Position numbers and translations under genes: made by a program. This document shows, one piece after another, positions 11,684 through 22,771 of a stretch of DNA of 64,000 bases. Within the stretch, counting starts at the first letter, position 1; every line of letters starts with the position of its first letter. This DNA comes from Wurfbainia villosa (taxonomy: Eukaryota > Streptophyta > Magnoliopsida > Zingiberales > Zingiberaceae), in the NCBI GenBank assembly GCA_025175895.1, contig CM045990.1:59149704-59213703 (forward strand). The letters are read 5' to 3'. The notes under the pieces are model-generated. The model was not told where the DNA came from. It searched no databases and saw only the letters and a program-made list of their open reading frames with translations.

Positions 11684-12710
11684 AAGTATCCCCTCACCTG
11701 CAGTACAAGTTGTTTCGGTTGATAGTTGCTTAAAAATCTCTTTTGAAACTCTCGACCAAGACTCCTTCATGCTTCCAATGATTTTTTTTTCCATGCCATG
11801 TTTTGTATGAATATGATGATAATATGTTGATAGCTAGGTTTGGTTTGAGTGTTTGATCCCAAGGCCCTTGAAACTTTCGGCCAAGACCTATATATGCTCC
11901 TAATGGTCTTCCATGCTATGATCTATATGTTTCCATGCCATGTTTTGTATGTAGATGAAGATGACATGATGATAGCTAGGTTTGGTTTGAGTATTTGATC
12001 CCAAGGCCCCTTGAAACTTTCGGCTAAGACCTATATATGCTCCTAATGGTCTTCCATGCTATGATCTCTATGTTTCCATGCCATGTTTTGTATGTAGATG
12101 AAGATGACATGATGAAAGCTAGGTTTGGTTTGAGTATTTGATCCAAAGGCCCCGTGAAACTTTCGGCCAAGACCCATATATGCTCCTAATGGTCTTCCAT
12201 GCTATGATCTATATGCTTCCATGCCATGTTTTGTATGTAGATGAAGATGACATGATGATAGCTAGGTTTGGTTTGAGTATTTGATCCCAAGGCCCCTTGA
12301 AACTTTCGGCCAAGACCTAGATATGATCCTAATGGTCTTCCATGCTATGATCTATATGTTTCCATGCCATCTTTGTATGTAGATGTAGATTATATGTTGA
12401 TAGCTAGGCTTGATTTGAGTGGTTGATCCAAAAGCCCCCTTGAAACTTTCGGCCAAGTCCTAGTTGTGATCCTAATGGTCTTCCATGTCATGATCTATAT
12501 GTAATGGATGTTAACATGTGGTTAGTTAAATCTTGTACAAGTTGTTTAGTGTTTAAATTCTTAAGAACCCTCCCTTAGGGTTTCGGCCAACCCATGCTCA
12601 TGCCCTCTAATAATCCTCCATGCCATGCTACATGTATATAAGATGTTAATATGATGTTAGTTAGACTTTATAATAGCATGATTTCTTTAGGTCACTACCT
12701 TATGACCATG

Positions 12711-12836
12711 TTAATTGTATGAATGTATGATTATGTGATGCTCATTGCCATGTTAATTGTATGAATGTATGATTATGTTATGCTCATTGCCATGTTAATT
12801 GTATGAATGTATGATTATGTTATGCTCATTGCATCA
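12711..12836 (+). repeat. 42 bp tandem repeat in Tekay LTR 3, 3 units
   Basis: Three head-to-tail units equivalent to those at 536-661 and 6559-6726. Confidence 0.85.
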
Positions 12837-13395
12837 TGATGAACAAGTATGTATGATGAAAATGCCTAAGAGATGCTTCCCTAAGAGCACTCTTTATGTT
12901 ATGAAAAGAAATATGATATGTTATGAAGAAGGAACATGATATGCTATGATAAGGAACATGATATGTTATGAAAAGAAATATGATATGTTATGAAGAAGGA
13001 ACATGATATGTTATTTTACTTTATGCATAGCTTGTACCGGACCCTAACAAGGTCCAAGGGATGGGCTCCTACGTGCCCCTAGGTCAACGGTCATAGTACG
13101 GACCTAGTACAGGATGGGCTCCTAAGTTGCCCTAGGCCGACAGACATAGTACGGGCCTAGGATGGGCTTCTATGTTATGATTGCCCCTAGGTCGACGGAC
13201 ATAGTACGGGCCTAGTAACCTAGTAGGTTCGGGATTAGCTACCTCGGGTCTATTTAGGGATGCGCGCAATGATGATGATGAATGTGGTACAATGCCGGGC
13301 CCAATATTTTGAGATTATGTTTAAGTACCTATAAAATATATGTTTTCAAAGAGCATCTTGCATATACCCCTTTCCTTGTCTATGTGATTATGATG

Positions 13396-13675
13396 TTTAT
13401 ATGAATGTTATGCTTATATGTTCTTGTATGTTTATATGAATGCTATACTTATATGTTCTTGTATGTTTATATGAATGCTATGCTTATATGTTCTTGTTTG
13501 TTTATATGAATGTTATGCTTATATGTTCTTGTATGTTTATATGAATGCTATGCTTATATGTTCTTGTATGATGATATGAATGCTATGCTTATATGATCTT
13601 GTATGTTTATATGGATGCTATGCTTATATGTTCTTGAATGTTTATATGAATGTTATGCTTATATGTTCTTAAATG
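13396..13675 (+). repeat. 35 bp tandem repeat in Tekay LTR 3, 8 units (own version)
   Basis: Eight units whose variant pattern (CTATACTTATATG in unit 2, TTCTTGTTTG in unit 3) differs from LTR 2. Confidence 0.88.
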
Positions 13676-14064
13676 ATCATGTCACTACTCTATGTCTAAG
13701 TCTTGATGTATGGCTTTTGTGAGTATGAAAGGATCTTACTAAGCCTATGTGCTTATAGTTTGATGTTTCCCTTGTACTGCAGATAAGGGTAAAGAATGGC
13801 TAAACTAAAGGGAGCTGCAGGAGGGGAAAAGTGTGTGTGGTAGTGGCATGGTGGAGGAGATCTATTTATGTTCACAAACTTATGCATGTTTTCCTTTAAG
13901 TTTTGCATGCTAGTTGTTAAGAGTCAAACTCTACTTGATGTTGATGGTTGCTACTTGGTGTCCTTTAATTTGATTATCATGAACTTGAACTAAGTACTTA
14001 TGAAATGATGATGCATGCTCCATGTTTCATGTTCTATGTTTTAAAAAGAAAAAAAAAGAAGTCT

Positions 14065-15150
14065 ATGATTATGTTATGCTCATTGCCATGTTAATTGTAT
14101 GAATGTATGATTATGTTATGCTCATTGCATCATGATGAACAAGTATGTATGATGAAAAGGCCTAAGAGATGCTTCCCTAAGAGCACTCTTTATGTTATGA
14201 AAAAAAATATGATATGTTATGAAGAAGGAACATGATATGCTATGATAAGGAACATGATATGTTATGAAAAGAAATATGATATGTTATGAAGAAGGAACAT
14301 GGTATGTTATTTTACTTTATGCATGGCTTGTACCGGACCCTAACAAGGTCCAAGGGATGGGCTCCTACGTGCCCCTAGATCGACGGTCATAGTACGGACC
14401 TAGTAAGGGATGGACTCCTAAGTTACCCTAGGCCGACGGACATAGTATGGGCCTAGGATGGGCTTCTATGTTATGATTTCCCCTAGGCCGACGGACATAG
14501 TACGAGCCTGGTAACCTAGTAGGTTCGGGATTAGCTACCTCGGGTCTATTTAGGGATGCGCGCAATGATGATGATGAATGTTGTACAATGTCGGGCCCAA
14601 TATGTTGAGATTATGTTTAAGTACCTATAAAATATATGTTTTCAAAGAGCATCTTGCATATACCCCTTTCCAAGCCTATGTGATTATGATGTTTATATGA
14701 ATGCTATGCTTATATGTTCTTGTATGTTTATATGAATGCTATGCTTATATGTTCTTGTATGTTTATATGAATGTTATGCTTATATGTTCTTGTATGTTTA
14801 TATGAATGTTATGCTTATATGTTCTTGTATGTTTATATGAATACTATGCTTATATGTTCTTGTATGATGATATGAATGCTATGCTTATATGATCTTGTAT
14901 GTTTATATGGATGCTATGCTTATATGTTCTTGAATGTTTATATGAATGTTATGCTTATATGTTCTTAAATGATCATGTCACTACTCTATGTCTAAGTCTT
15001 GATGTATGACTTTTGTGAGTAGGAAAGGTTCTTACTAAGCCTATGTGCTTATAGTTTCATGTTTCCCTTGTACTGCAGATAAGGGTAAAGAATGGCTAAA
15101 CTAAAGGAAGCAGCATTAGGGGCAAAGTGTGTGTGGTAGTGGCATGGTGG
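14065..15150 (+). repeat. Extra LTR segment copied from an LTR 2-type sequence
   Basis: It begins at a sharp join near 14064, with about 2 bases of shared sequence (TA). It follows 6658 to about 7745 of LTR 2, including the diagnostic ATGGTATG, CCTAGATCGACGG, AAGGGATGGACTCC, CGAGCCTGG and GGAAGCAGCATTAGG variants. The switch back to LTR 3-type sequence lies between about 15122 and 15162, where GATCTATTTATG replaces GATCTGTTTATG. Confidence 0.82.
14692..14971 (+). repeat. 35 bp tandem repeat, second array in LTR 3 (LTR 2 version)
   Basis: Eight units with the same variant order as 7286-7565 and unlike 13396-13675. Confidence 0.88.
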
Positions 15151-15453
15151 AGGAGATCTATTTATGTTCACAAACTTATGCATGTTTTCCTTTAAGTTTT
15201 GCATGCTAGTTGTTAAGAGTCAAACTCTACTTGATGTTGATGGTTGCTACTTGGTGTCCTTTAATTTGATTATCATGAACTTGAACTAAGTACTTATGAA
15301 ATGATGATGCATGCTCCATGTTTCATGTTCTATGTTTTAAAAAGAAAAAAAAAGAAGTCTAAAGTCTTTCGCTGTAAATGCTTGTAGTCTTTCGTTGTAG
15401 ATGTATATATGTATGATCGCGTCGCGCTGCCATTAAAAAGGGCGGGTGTGACA

Positions 15454-16270
15454 TCAGTAGTATTTATAAAAAGTTGCTTACATAAGTTGTTCCCATAGGT
15501 AGCTTAACTTCATTTATCTCATGGTATTTTATTTTATTTGCTTTAATGAATGTTCTTGACTTACACTGGTTAGCTTTATTTCTTTACACCTACACATGTT
15601 GAACATTCTAAAGGGGATAATCTAGTACATACCTAGTTATGATTCATCTCAGTAGTCTAGTACTTTGGAATCCATATGTGACTCTAGGTTTAGCATTTTA
15701 GTTAGTGGAGATGCTCGGATTGTGTAAGCCTATTTGGAAAAATCAAAATCCCAGTGAGAAGAAAAAAAAGAGAAGAGAGAAATAGAAAAGGATGAAAAAG
15801 AAAACAAGAGGAAAAAAGAGGAAAAAAAAGAGAGAGAGAAGAGAGAGATAGAAGATTATGAGGGATAAAAAAGCAGTTGTCGTGGGTGGAAATGACTAGG
15901 TGCCCCTTTGAGACCGAGTTAGGTTACTGGGGAAATGCCTACTGATTTCTCTCAATACCGAGCACGCCTTTGAGACTTTATGCTAGATCTAGGGAACAAC
16001 CCTCACTTTGGGCAGGTAAGTGCCTAAGAGCCGAAAACCTTAGAAAAGCTATGGGGTGATGACTTAACTCACCATGGAACGGGCATCCCCTAAGAATGAT
16101 TCGCTTAGCACGAGCTAACTTAGTGACTTTCTAGAACATATTTATTCTTCTTTGATTGTAAATACCACTTGATAAATTTAGTTGTCATGCTAAGTATGGG
16201 ACAATGTCTTTTAAATTTCATGGCACTGAGGTTTGCTTGAGGACAAGCAAAGATTTAAGTCTGGGGGATG
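15454..16270 (+). repeat. 3' internal tail of Athila-like element (upstream unit)
   Basis: Non-coding sequence homologous to 28513-29265, ending in the polypurine tract before LTR A. It has a purine-only run (about 15755-15855, AAGAGAAGAGAG type) that the other copy lacks. No gene is seen. Confidence 0.8.
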
Positions 16271-16658
16271 TGATGTGAGCGAAACATATAGGGTTTTAGG
16301 CATAGTTTTCGCTCACATCTCATTACATTTTATGTTAATTTCATGCATATGTCACTCTATTTTGCATGCATTTCCTATTTTCTAGTTTGGAGGTATGCTC
16401 TTTGTACTTTTGTGTGCAGGATAGCATTTTAGGGGAAAAAGGCACACTTTCAGAGCAAAAGAAGGACATTTTGCAGCTAGACGCAGAATGGGACACGGCC
16501 AGGGCGTGTGGCTACACACGATCGTGTCCAATGGGCGAGATCATCCACCCCAGGGCCGCACATGGCCTGGCCGTGTGTTTCCACATGGTCGTGTGGCGGC
16601 CCGCCAGATTTGTGCGACTAGGGTTTTTCTGGATTTTACAGTGGTCTGAGGTGATGTG

Positions 16659-16667
16659 TATATAAGG
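16659..16667 (+). promoter_or_regulatory. TATA box of Athila-like LTR A
   Basis: TATATAAGG, followed by GATGGCTCTGCCCAAAC. The equivalent in LTR B is TATATAAGG at 29645-29653 before TTATGCCCAAAC. Confidence 0.6.
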
Positions 16668-17229
16668 ATGGCTCTGCCCAAACCCGAAAGAGGAGGCACG
16701 ATGGCTAGGACGGCACGCCGAAGCCCTAAAAGGCTTCGGGAACTCGCACCGGGGAGGAGGAATGCCGCCGGAGGTCCACGCCTTGCACTTCAATGCTGGA
16801 GAGAAGACCACGAAAGCATTGTAATCCTTTGTTCCTACATTTTATTCCTTATGTATTCGAACATAAACATGCTTTGTGATTCTTTCTTCATATACATGGA
16901 GTAGTACTTTCGATTCTAGAATTAGGGAGTAGCTTGTGTGCACATTACAATGTTGGTTCATGTTAAATTCTGCCTTTGAGTTTGATTTGACAATTGGTAG
17001 TTGTTTTTACTATACCTATGCATGCTTGGTTTTCTATCTACTGTGCTTAGGCGATACGAGGTGTGACAGTCCTCGTATTTAAGATTTAGGGGATTTTATA
17101 TAAGGAACCTAGGGGTAAACCTGATCTCCTATAACTGTGGGTAGAAGGGTGCGGTGGAATAGGAAACGGTTCATCGTAGGGATTGATTTGGCATCCTCGT
17201 ACCATCTATCCCATCCTTTAGGCGGAGAT

Positions 17230-18043
17230 AGCTCCTGGTAGATGCGGCGGCTCATCGGGAGAGTGAATGATGTCTCTTCCACAAAATCATAGATAAACAT
17301 CTAGACAACACTAATTGACAGCATTGTTTTGTGATACACAAGCGAAATCGAAGTCCTAGAATCACCTTTGAAGACCCCGACACACTCCCTTCCTCCTCCG
17401 TGTGACACCGTATAGAGTAAAGTCTACCGATAGCCCTCACCAATCGAAACCTCTTAGAGTTACGTTCGAACAATTACAACCACTGAATATATTGATATTC
17501 GAATCCCAGTCCATGTGGGATTGATAATCTTTATTACTTGATGACATCCATGCACTTGCGAGCATTGAGCGCGAGCGCGCACTTTGAGTCTTCGACGGTC
17601 TCCATCGTGAGATTTGAGGTCGCGTTCGTGCACATCACCCGATAGATGCGAAGGCTCATTAGAGAAGTGTATGATGCCCCTTCCACAAAACCATAGTTAG
17701 ACGTCTATATAATACCCAATTGATAGCGTGTTCTGCGACACACAAGCGAAATCGAAATCCTAGAATTCCCTTAGAAGACTCATAGCAACCCTTCTCTTCC
17801 TCTGTGTGACATCATACTAGAGTTAGGACCGCTGACAAACCTCATAAGCACAACCCTTAACATTAAACTCCGAACAATAATGTCCACTGAACAATCGGTA
17901 CTCAAATCTCAGTCCCTATGGGATCGATAATCTTTTTTATTACTTGATGACATTCGTGCACTTGCGGGCATTGAGCGCGAGCGCGCGCTTCGAGTCCTCG
18001 ATGGTTCCCGTCGTGAGATTTGAGGACGCATTCGTGTGCATCA
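17230..18043 (+). repeat. Partial tandem duplication inside LTR A (about 410 bp x 2)
   Basis: Both copies carry GATAGATGCG-type starts, TTCCACAAAA.CATAG, GACACACAAGCGAAATCGAA (with variants), TTTATTACTTGATGACAT and the GAGATTTGAGG-type end. They differ at many positions, so the duplication is old or joins two LTR variants. Confidence 0.8.
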
Positions 18044-18049
18044 AGTTTT

Positions 18050-18067
18050 TGGCATCGTTGCTAGGGA
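18050..18067 (+). other. Decayed primer binding site (tRNA-Asp type) of Athila-like element
   Basis: TGGCATCGTTGCTAGGGA, 6 bases after the LTR end. The canonical Athila-type site is TGGCGCCGTTGCCGGGGA; the changes are mainly those expected from loss of methylated CpG or C. Confidence 0.75.
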
Positions 18068-18308
18068 CTGAGTGATTCGATATCGAATCAAGAGATGGAC
18101 AGTTGGATCAGACCTAGTTTAGGTTTATTTCCCTAGTTTTTATTGTTTTCTAGATTAATTTGGTTCTAATTTAGATTTTAGTTTTCTTCTAGCTTTAGTT
18201 ATTTTCTAGCAATTTTTCTTTTAGATTAATCTTATTTCTAGCAGCTTTAGTTTCTTGTTGTGGTACTTCTTTGTTCCTTTCCTTATTCATATTTTCTTGT
18301 AGATAAAC

Positions 18309-18721
18309 ATGCATGCTTTTTCTCATGATTATGGTCAAGTTAATGCTATGAGTTTTGGTAACATTTATTGTGAGCATTGTGGTGAAAATGGCATACCAGT
18401 AATGATTGTCCGGATATATTTCAACCTTCACAATTTGAATAAGAAGATGTCACCTATGATTACAACCAGTAGCCACGAGATGATTCTTATTCATATAGTT
18501 ATGACCCTAGCTACTTGGACCCTCAATATTGTTTCCCAAGTGAGAACGAGAGTCATGAGTCACCATATGAATTTTATCCAGAACCAAGTCCCCACTTAGA
18601 AGCCTTCCTAGCTAATTTTACTAGGGAATGTAAGGAGCATAGCCAACAATTCACACAGTTTATGCAACGAGATCTAGCAAGAGAAGAAACCAACCGACGA
18701 GAAGGTGGCTTTGATGACTAG
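18309..18721 (+). pseudogene. Athila-like element: short gag-like ORF remnant
   Basis: The ATG at 18309 opens MHAFSHDYGQVNAMSFGNIY followed by CEHCGENG, a zinc-finger-like CxxC start whose expected histidine and cysteine are lost. A frameshift follows, and coding-like sequence resumes in another frame (18515-18721: YDPSYLDPQYCFPSENE, then FLANFTRECKEHSQQFTQF), ending at 18721. Coding-like text with stops continues to the SIRE-like insertion at 19219. This looks like a shortened ORF of a non-autonomous element. I do not recognise a known enzyme domain. Function unknown. Confidence 0.5.
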
Positions 18722-19218
18722 ATTACACCTAATATGGCAGAGACTCACTTTGAATGAATCGATGAGGAAGACGTAGATGGCATGGGAAGTGAAGAAAGAC
18801 AATCCATTTGATCACCACTTAAAGGAGAACTTGAGGATTATATAATTGATACTTTAATCGAGGAGTGCATTGCTTCAATCAAAACACCTACTAACCTCAA
18901 GGACCCAAAAGTGCCTGCCTTAACCCTTACCGAAACTTTAGTTACCAATAACGAAGCTCATCTAGTGATTTGTGATGATAAAATTTCATTCGACCTAATA
19001 GAGTCTACTAATCAATCTTTTGGTGAGGAAGTTGTCGTGAGTTACATTATTCATAGCATATGGAGGAAATAGAATATTATGATCAAACTCCTGATGATTC
19101 TTTAAAGATAAGCATGTTCACTCTTGAACCAAGGAAGGCAGCTAATTAATATCTTACCCCTTCACAAGAAAGATTTAAGAGATATGGTGATGAAGGACCA
19201 CAAGACAGGAGGCGTAAG
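18722..19218 (+). other. Degenerate internal region of Athila-like element
   Basis: Several short frames with acidic, coding-like composition but frequent stops. The last five bases GTAAG (19214-19218) are the left target-site duplication of the SIRE-like insertion. Confidence 0.55.
19214..19218 (+). other. Target-site duplication GTAAG (left) of SIRE-like element
   Basis: GTAAG at 19214-19218 is repeated at 27646-27650, directly flanking LTR ends TGTTGG and CCAACA. Confidence 0.95.
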
Positions 19219-20331
19219 TGTTGGTGCAGTAGGCACCTAAGTCGAACCTAAGTTTTGATTATAGCAAACGATACAAAGTTAAGAATATATTGTTATCTCA
19301 TGAGCTAAATCAAGTGTGCAGAAAAGTCTCAACGCTGGAGCTGAAGGCTAGCGACACCCGGAGGAAGCCGCGGTGGTCGAGCGACACTCAAGAGACTTCG
19401 GAGGGAGCCGAAGGAATTGAGTTGAAGGCCGGAAGCAAAAGCAACACGTAAGTACTGAGGTAAGCTCGTGTGTGCGAGCGTAAGTAAAGTCGTATCCTCT
19501 TTACGGGGATGATCTTAAGCGTAGATCCGACCAAAGACTTCTTATAGATGGTCTAGGTCGAGATCGGATGGTCGACCATCATCAAATTATGTTTTGTTGA
19601 GCTAACCTTGCCTTGCGGCTAGCATTAGTCGATCGCGCTTGAGGACTCTCGCGCATGCGCTAAAGGTCGGCCAATCGATTGATCTTTGCCATCATCGGTG
19701 ATGGCCATCGATCATTCTTCAGTCAAAGGATCGACCTCGAGTAGTCAAGAGTTATCACCATTTTTCAAGGGGTTTTGTGCCCATTTGTGATTGGCTAAAG
19801 ACCCATTCAATGAGGGGCTCAAAGGCTATAAAAGGAGGGCCAAACCTAGGGTTTTTCATCAATTCAAAAGCTTCCAAGTGCTTCCGATATGCTCCGACTC
19901 TCCGACATCCCTACGACGAAGCGCTGCCGAGACGACGACTAGAGCTTCAACCTCCAACCTTTAAAGTCGCTATAACTTTAAAGTTCTAAATTGTATTTCA
20001 GTTTATTCCTTTTAGTAAAGCTTTCATTATAACAAGGAGAGGGGGAGTGTCCTTCTACCTCGGGCTTTTTGTATTCATCTAACTCCTACCTCCAACGAGG
20101 AGGAGTTATTTAGTAGTTTACCCTCCGTACGTGGTCAAGGACCACTAGGGCCTTGGAGTAGTAGCCTTCGGCTACGAACCAAGTAAATCTCTTGTGTCTA
20201 TTGTCTCCTTTACTTTTTGTTTTGTTTATCTTTCCGCTGCATATAAGTTTTTTTTTTTAAAATGAATTCGTACTAAAAAGTTTCTATCGCTATTCACCCC
20301 CCCCCCCTCTAGCGATCCGATCGATCCAACA
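19219..20331 (+). repeat. SIRE-like 5' LTR (1113 bp)
   Basis: Starts TGTTGGTGCAG and ends CGATCCAACA after a run of 11 C in ATTCACC...TCTAG. The TATA box is at 19827-19835. Nearly identical to 26562-27645 except for a CG-rich zone at about 19600-19745. The 70-residue ORF at 19777-19989 lies around the TATA box and is not considered a gene. Confidence 0.95.
19827..19835 (+). promoter_or_regulatory. TATA box of SIRE-like 5' LTR
   Basis: GGC then TATAAAAGG then AGGGCC. The identical box in the 3' LTR is at 27161-27169. Confidence 0.75.
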
Positions 20332-20333
20332 AT

Positions 20334-20345
20334 TGGTATCAAAGC
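20334..20345 (+). other. Primer binding site of SIRE-like element
   Basis: TGGTATCAAAGC, one mismatch from the initiator tRNA-Met complement, 2 bases after the LTR. Leader of about 205 bases follows, with TAATCCAAGACGCGAGTCTTGG, which is homologous to the antisense leader at 40213-40250. Confidence 0.85.
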
Positions 20346-20550
20346 CGGGGGTTGATAAGATTTGGTGAAACCACCAATCTAGCCTTTTTACAGATTTATT
20401 TTTTCTTTTAATTATGTTTTTTTTATTTTATTTCGCTTTGTTAAGTTTCTCTCCCGCACTACTAATCCAAGACGCGAGTCTTGGTACTTGCTTTCGTGTT
20501 TTTGTCATTGCTAGTTTCTTCGTCTTCGTCTCCTTCGGTATTTTGTTCTA

Positions 20551-22191
20551 ATGGCCCATCTCGAGGGTTTTAGCACCGTCCGACCTCCGTTTTACAATGG
20601 ATATGACTTTAGTTATTGGAAGGGTCGGATGGAATGCTTTCTCAAAACCCAAATCGAGATGTGGATCATAATCCAAACGGGTTTCACACTTCCGACTAAT
20701 GAAGTGGGTGACTCCTTGGATTATGATCAATGGACCATTGCAACAAAACGACAAGTCGAAGCCGACGCCAAGGCAACACAAATCCTCCAATGTGGCCTAT
20801 CCAAGGAGGAGCTAAATCGCGTCGGCCCCTTCATAAGCGCAAAGGATCTTTGGACGAAACTAATCGAGTTACACGAAGGATCGGATCAAGCTAAGGTTTG
20901 CAAACGTGATTTGTTGTTCAATAAATTGTACACACTAAAAATGCAGGAACACGAGTCCGCGACGCAACTCCACGCCCGTGTCCAAGATATAGTCAACAAC
21001 CTACACGCAATCGGGCAAAAGGTCGAAAACCGCGACCTTATAAGGTATGTTCTAAACTCGTTTCCGAGGACTACCTTGTGGGCATCCATGGTCGATGCCT
21101 ACAAGGTCTCCAAGGATCTTTCTAAAATTAGGTTAGATGAACTCTTTTCCGATTTCGAATTACATGAGCAGTCCAACTCGGAACCCGAGAGGGGTATAGC
21201 CTTGTTTGCAGGTTCAAAGAAGAAGAAAATCGCAAGCAAGCCACCACCAACCGAGGAGGAAGACGAGTCCGAAGAAGAAGTTGACCCGGAGTTGACTGCC
21301 GAACTAATGAACCTAGCTCGAAGGATAGCCAAGGGATGAAAGCGAACCACAACTCGACCCAACCAAGGTAAGCCTAAAAGTTCTAATATTAGGTGTTATG
21401 AGTGTAACAGGTTTGGACATATCAAGTCCGAGTGCCCCAAGCTCAACCACCGAGCACCTAAGCACAAGAAGGCCCTCAACGCGACATGGGAAGAAGTGTC
21501 ATCCGAAGAAGACGAAGACCACGTCTTCATGGCGAAATCGATTGAGTCAGACACGGAGACCGAACCTGAACTTGAGTCGGAACCTGAGGATGACTCAGAC
21601 TACGAAGCTACCTTCAAGTCAAGCCATGGATACACATCCGGTTCAAAAGATACCCTTAAAGTAAGTCGAACTTTATTTAATACTTTACATAATATGATTA
21701 GGTTTTTGTCTAGGAAGTTAGCTAAGTCCGAGTCCAAGGTCGAGACCCTTGTTGAGGAGGTTAAACTCCTCAAACACGAGGTCTCCCTAACCTCTTCGAC
21801 TAGTTGAGTTCAAGAGAAGGACTCAACTCGAGTTGAAAAGCTCGAAGTTGAGAACTCTCTCTTGAAAAGTCAAGTCGAAGATCTTAGGAACACGTTGGAA
21901 AGGTTCACTTCGGGATCCAAAGGACTTGACCTCCTACTTGGATCTCAAAGGGCCGTGTACAACAAGGCTGGACTAGGGTTTAACTCAAACATGACTAATA
22001 GGTCGTATATGTCGATTGTAAGTCGACATAGGAAACATGTCCAAGCATGGGTCCCTAAGAACCTTTTGATTTCAACTCTAGGATCTAACCCGTACTGGAT
22101 TCCCAAGGACCAAATCCACTATGTGGATAGACCGAACCGATTCAACGGTCTAGGGGGAGCCAGTACAAAACATGTTTGTGCTTTAACTTAG
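20551..22191 (+). pseudogene. SIRE-like gag (two in-frame stops)
   Basis: The ATG at 20551 starts MAHLEGFSTVRPPFYNGYDF, the usual start of SIRE gag. The first 262 codons form the UBN2-type capsid region (WTKLIELHEGSDQAK, FPRTTLWASMVDAY). A TGA at 21337-21339 interrupts, then the same frame continues with a CCHC zinc knuckle (CYECNRFGHIKSEC near 21394), an acidic region and a leucine-rich coiled-coil-like stretch. A second TGA follows near 21805, then the C-terminal LGSQRAVYNKAGLGF and WVPKNLL segments to 22191. The whole is one 547-codon frame with only two stops, so loss of function looks recent. Confidence 0.92.
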
Positions 22192-22409
22192 AAATTGCAT
22201 GTTTTAACTTAGAAAGTTTGTGCTTTAACTTAGAAATTGCATGCTTTAACTTAGAAAGTTTGTGCTTTAAAACTTGTGAACTCACTTAGAACACGAACAT
22301 AACCAACTAAAATTCTTCGAAAAGATTGAGCCTCGGGGAGCCTCTTTTCAAAAACATAACCAACTTCGAAAAGATTGAGCCTCGGGGAGCCTCTTTTCAA
22401 AAATAACCA
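22181..22409 (+). repeat. Short tandem repeats between gag and pol of SIRE-like element
   Basis: Two arrays: alternating TTTAACTTAGAAATTGCATG and TTTAACTTAGAAAGTTTGTG units (about 22181-22275), and a 49 bp unit GATTGAGCCTCGGGGAGCC twice (22316-22364, 22365-22409). The rest of 22192-22771 is spacer without a clear frame. Confidence 0.75.
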
Positions 22410-22771
22410 GTTAGACTAGGAATAGTCTTAGGTGAGTCAAGTCATCTTTTTCTTGAAAATGGCTTTGTCTAAGGAAGTGGTCGATGATCCGATAAAAGAA
22501 GGCCCGTGCCTCGCCACGACACGAAGCCATGATCTTGAAAAGGTAAACTTGACAAGCCTAGGGTCAAATCCAAATCTAACATAAAATTACTTGAACCTAA
22601 ATCCACTTAATCAACTTAATTGGAAGTCATCTCACAAAAACCACATAAGTATAACATGCTTGATCATATAGACACAGGTGTGATGACCTAGGTTTAAAAA
22701 CTTACAACCTTTTTTTTAAAAAAAAATTATAAAAAATCTAACATCCAATCCAACCACCTTGTGTGTAGGAT

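Larger units (their letters stand above)
1..15453 (+). mobile_element. Tekay/Del-like Ty3/gypsy array with shared LTRs (LTR-int-LTR-int-LTR)
   Basis: Three copies of one very long LTR (1-1911, truncated by the window edge; 5102-8048; 11241-15453) alternate with two internal regions (1912-5101 and 8049-11240). Each complete LTR begins TGTAACG and ends GTGACA. Each internal region starts with a site matching the 3' end of initiator tRNA-Met and ends in an integrase with a C-terminal chromodomain-like segment, as expected for the Tekay/Del chromovirus clade. Both internal regions lack nearly all of gag and the protease. The sequence right of 15453 resumes a repeat whose uninterrupted homologue is near 28513, so the array inserted between GTTGCC and TCAGT of that repeat. 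The left end lies outside the window. A shared-LTR tandem is best explained by unequal recombination between LTRs; this is an inference. Confidence 0.9.
11241..15453 (+). repeat. Tekay-like LTR 3 with internal duplication (4213 bp)
   Basis: It starts TGTAACGCCC and ends GTGACA like LTR 2, but is about 1.3 kb longer. It reads as a normal LTR to about 14064, then jumps back to the 42 bp repeat region and runs through the 35 bp array and acceptor-like site a second time. The duplicated part carries the sequence variants of LTR 2, and the last 300 bases return to LTR 3-type variants. The sequence after 15453 is the interrupted Athila-like tail. Confidence 0.9.
16271..18043 (+). repeat. Athila-like LTR A (1773 bp) with internal duplication
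   Basis: It begins TGATGTGAGC after the polypurine tract and ends GTGCATCA before the tRNA-Asp primer site. A TATATAAGG box lies at 16659-16667. Just upstream is a GC-rich zone of repeated ACACGG/CCGTGTG motifs. The last 400 bases exist in two diverged copies (about 17230-17640 and 17641-18043); LTR B has one. ORFs of 60 to 99 residues here do not resemble proteins. Confidence 0.85.

Noticed and set aside
15755..15855. Long purine-only run as a possible functional triplex or polypurine tract
   Set aside because: It is far from the LTR start, absent from the homologous copy at 28810-28860, and looks like simple-sequence expansion. The true tract is at 16250-16270.
16366..16904. Overlapping ORFs of 82 to 99 residues on both strands in LTR A
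   Set aside because: They sit across the TATA box and the GC-rich CCGTGTG repeat zone; the equivalent region of LTR B does not keep the frames.
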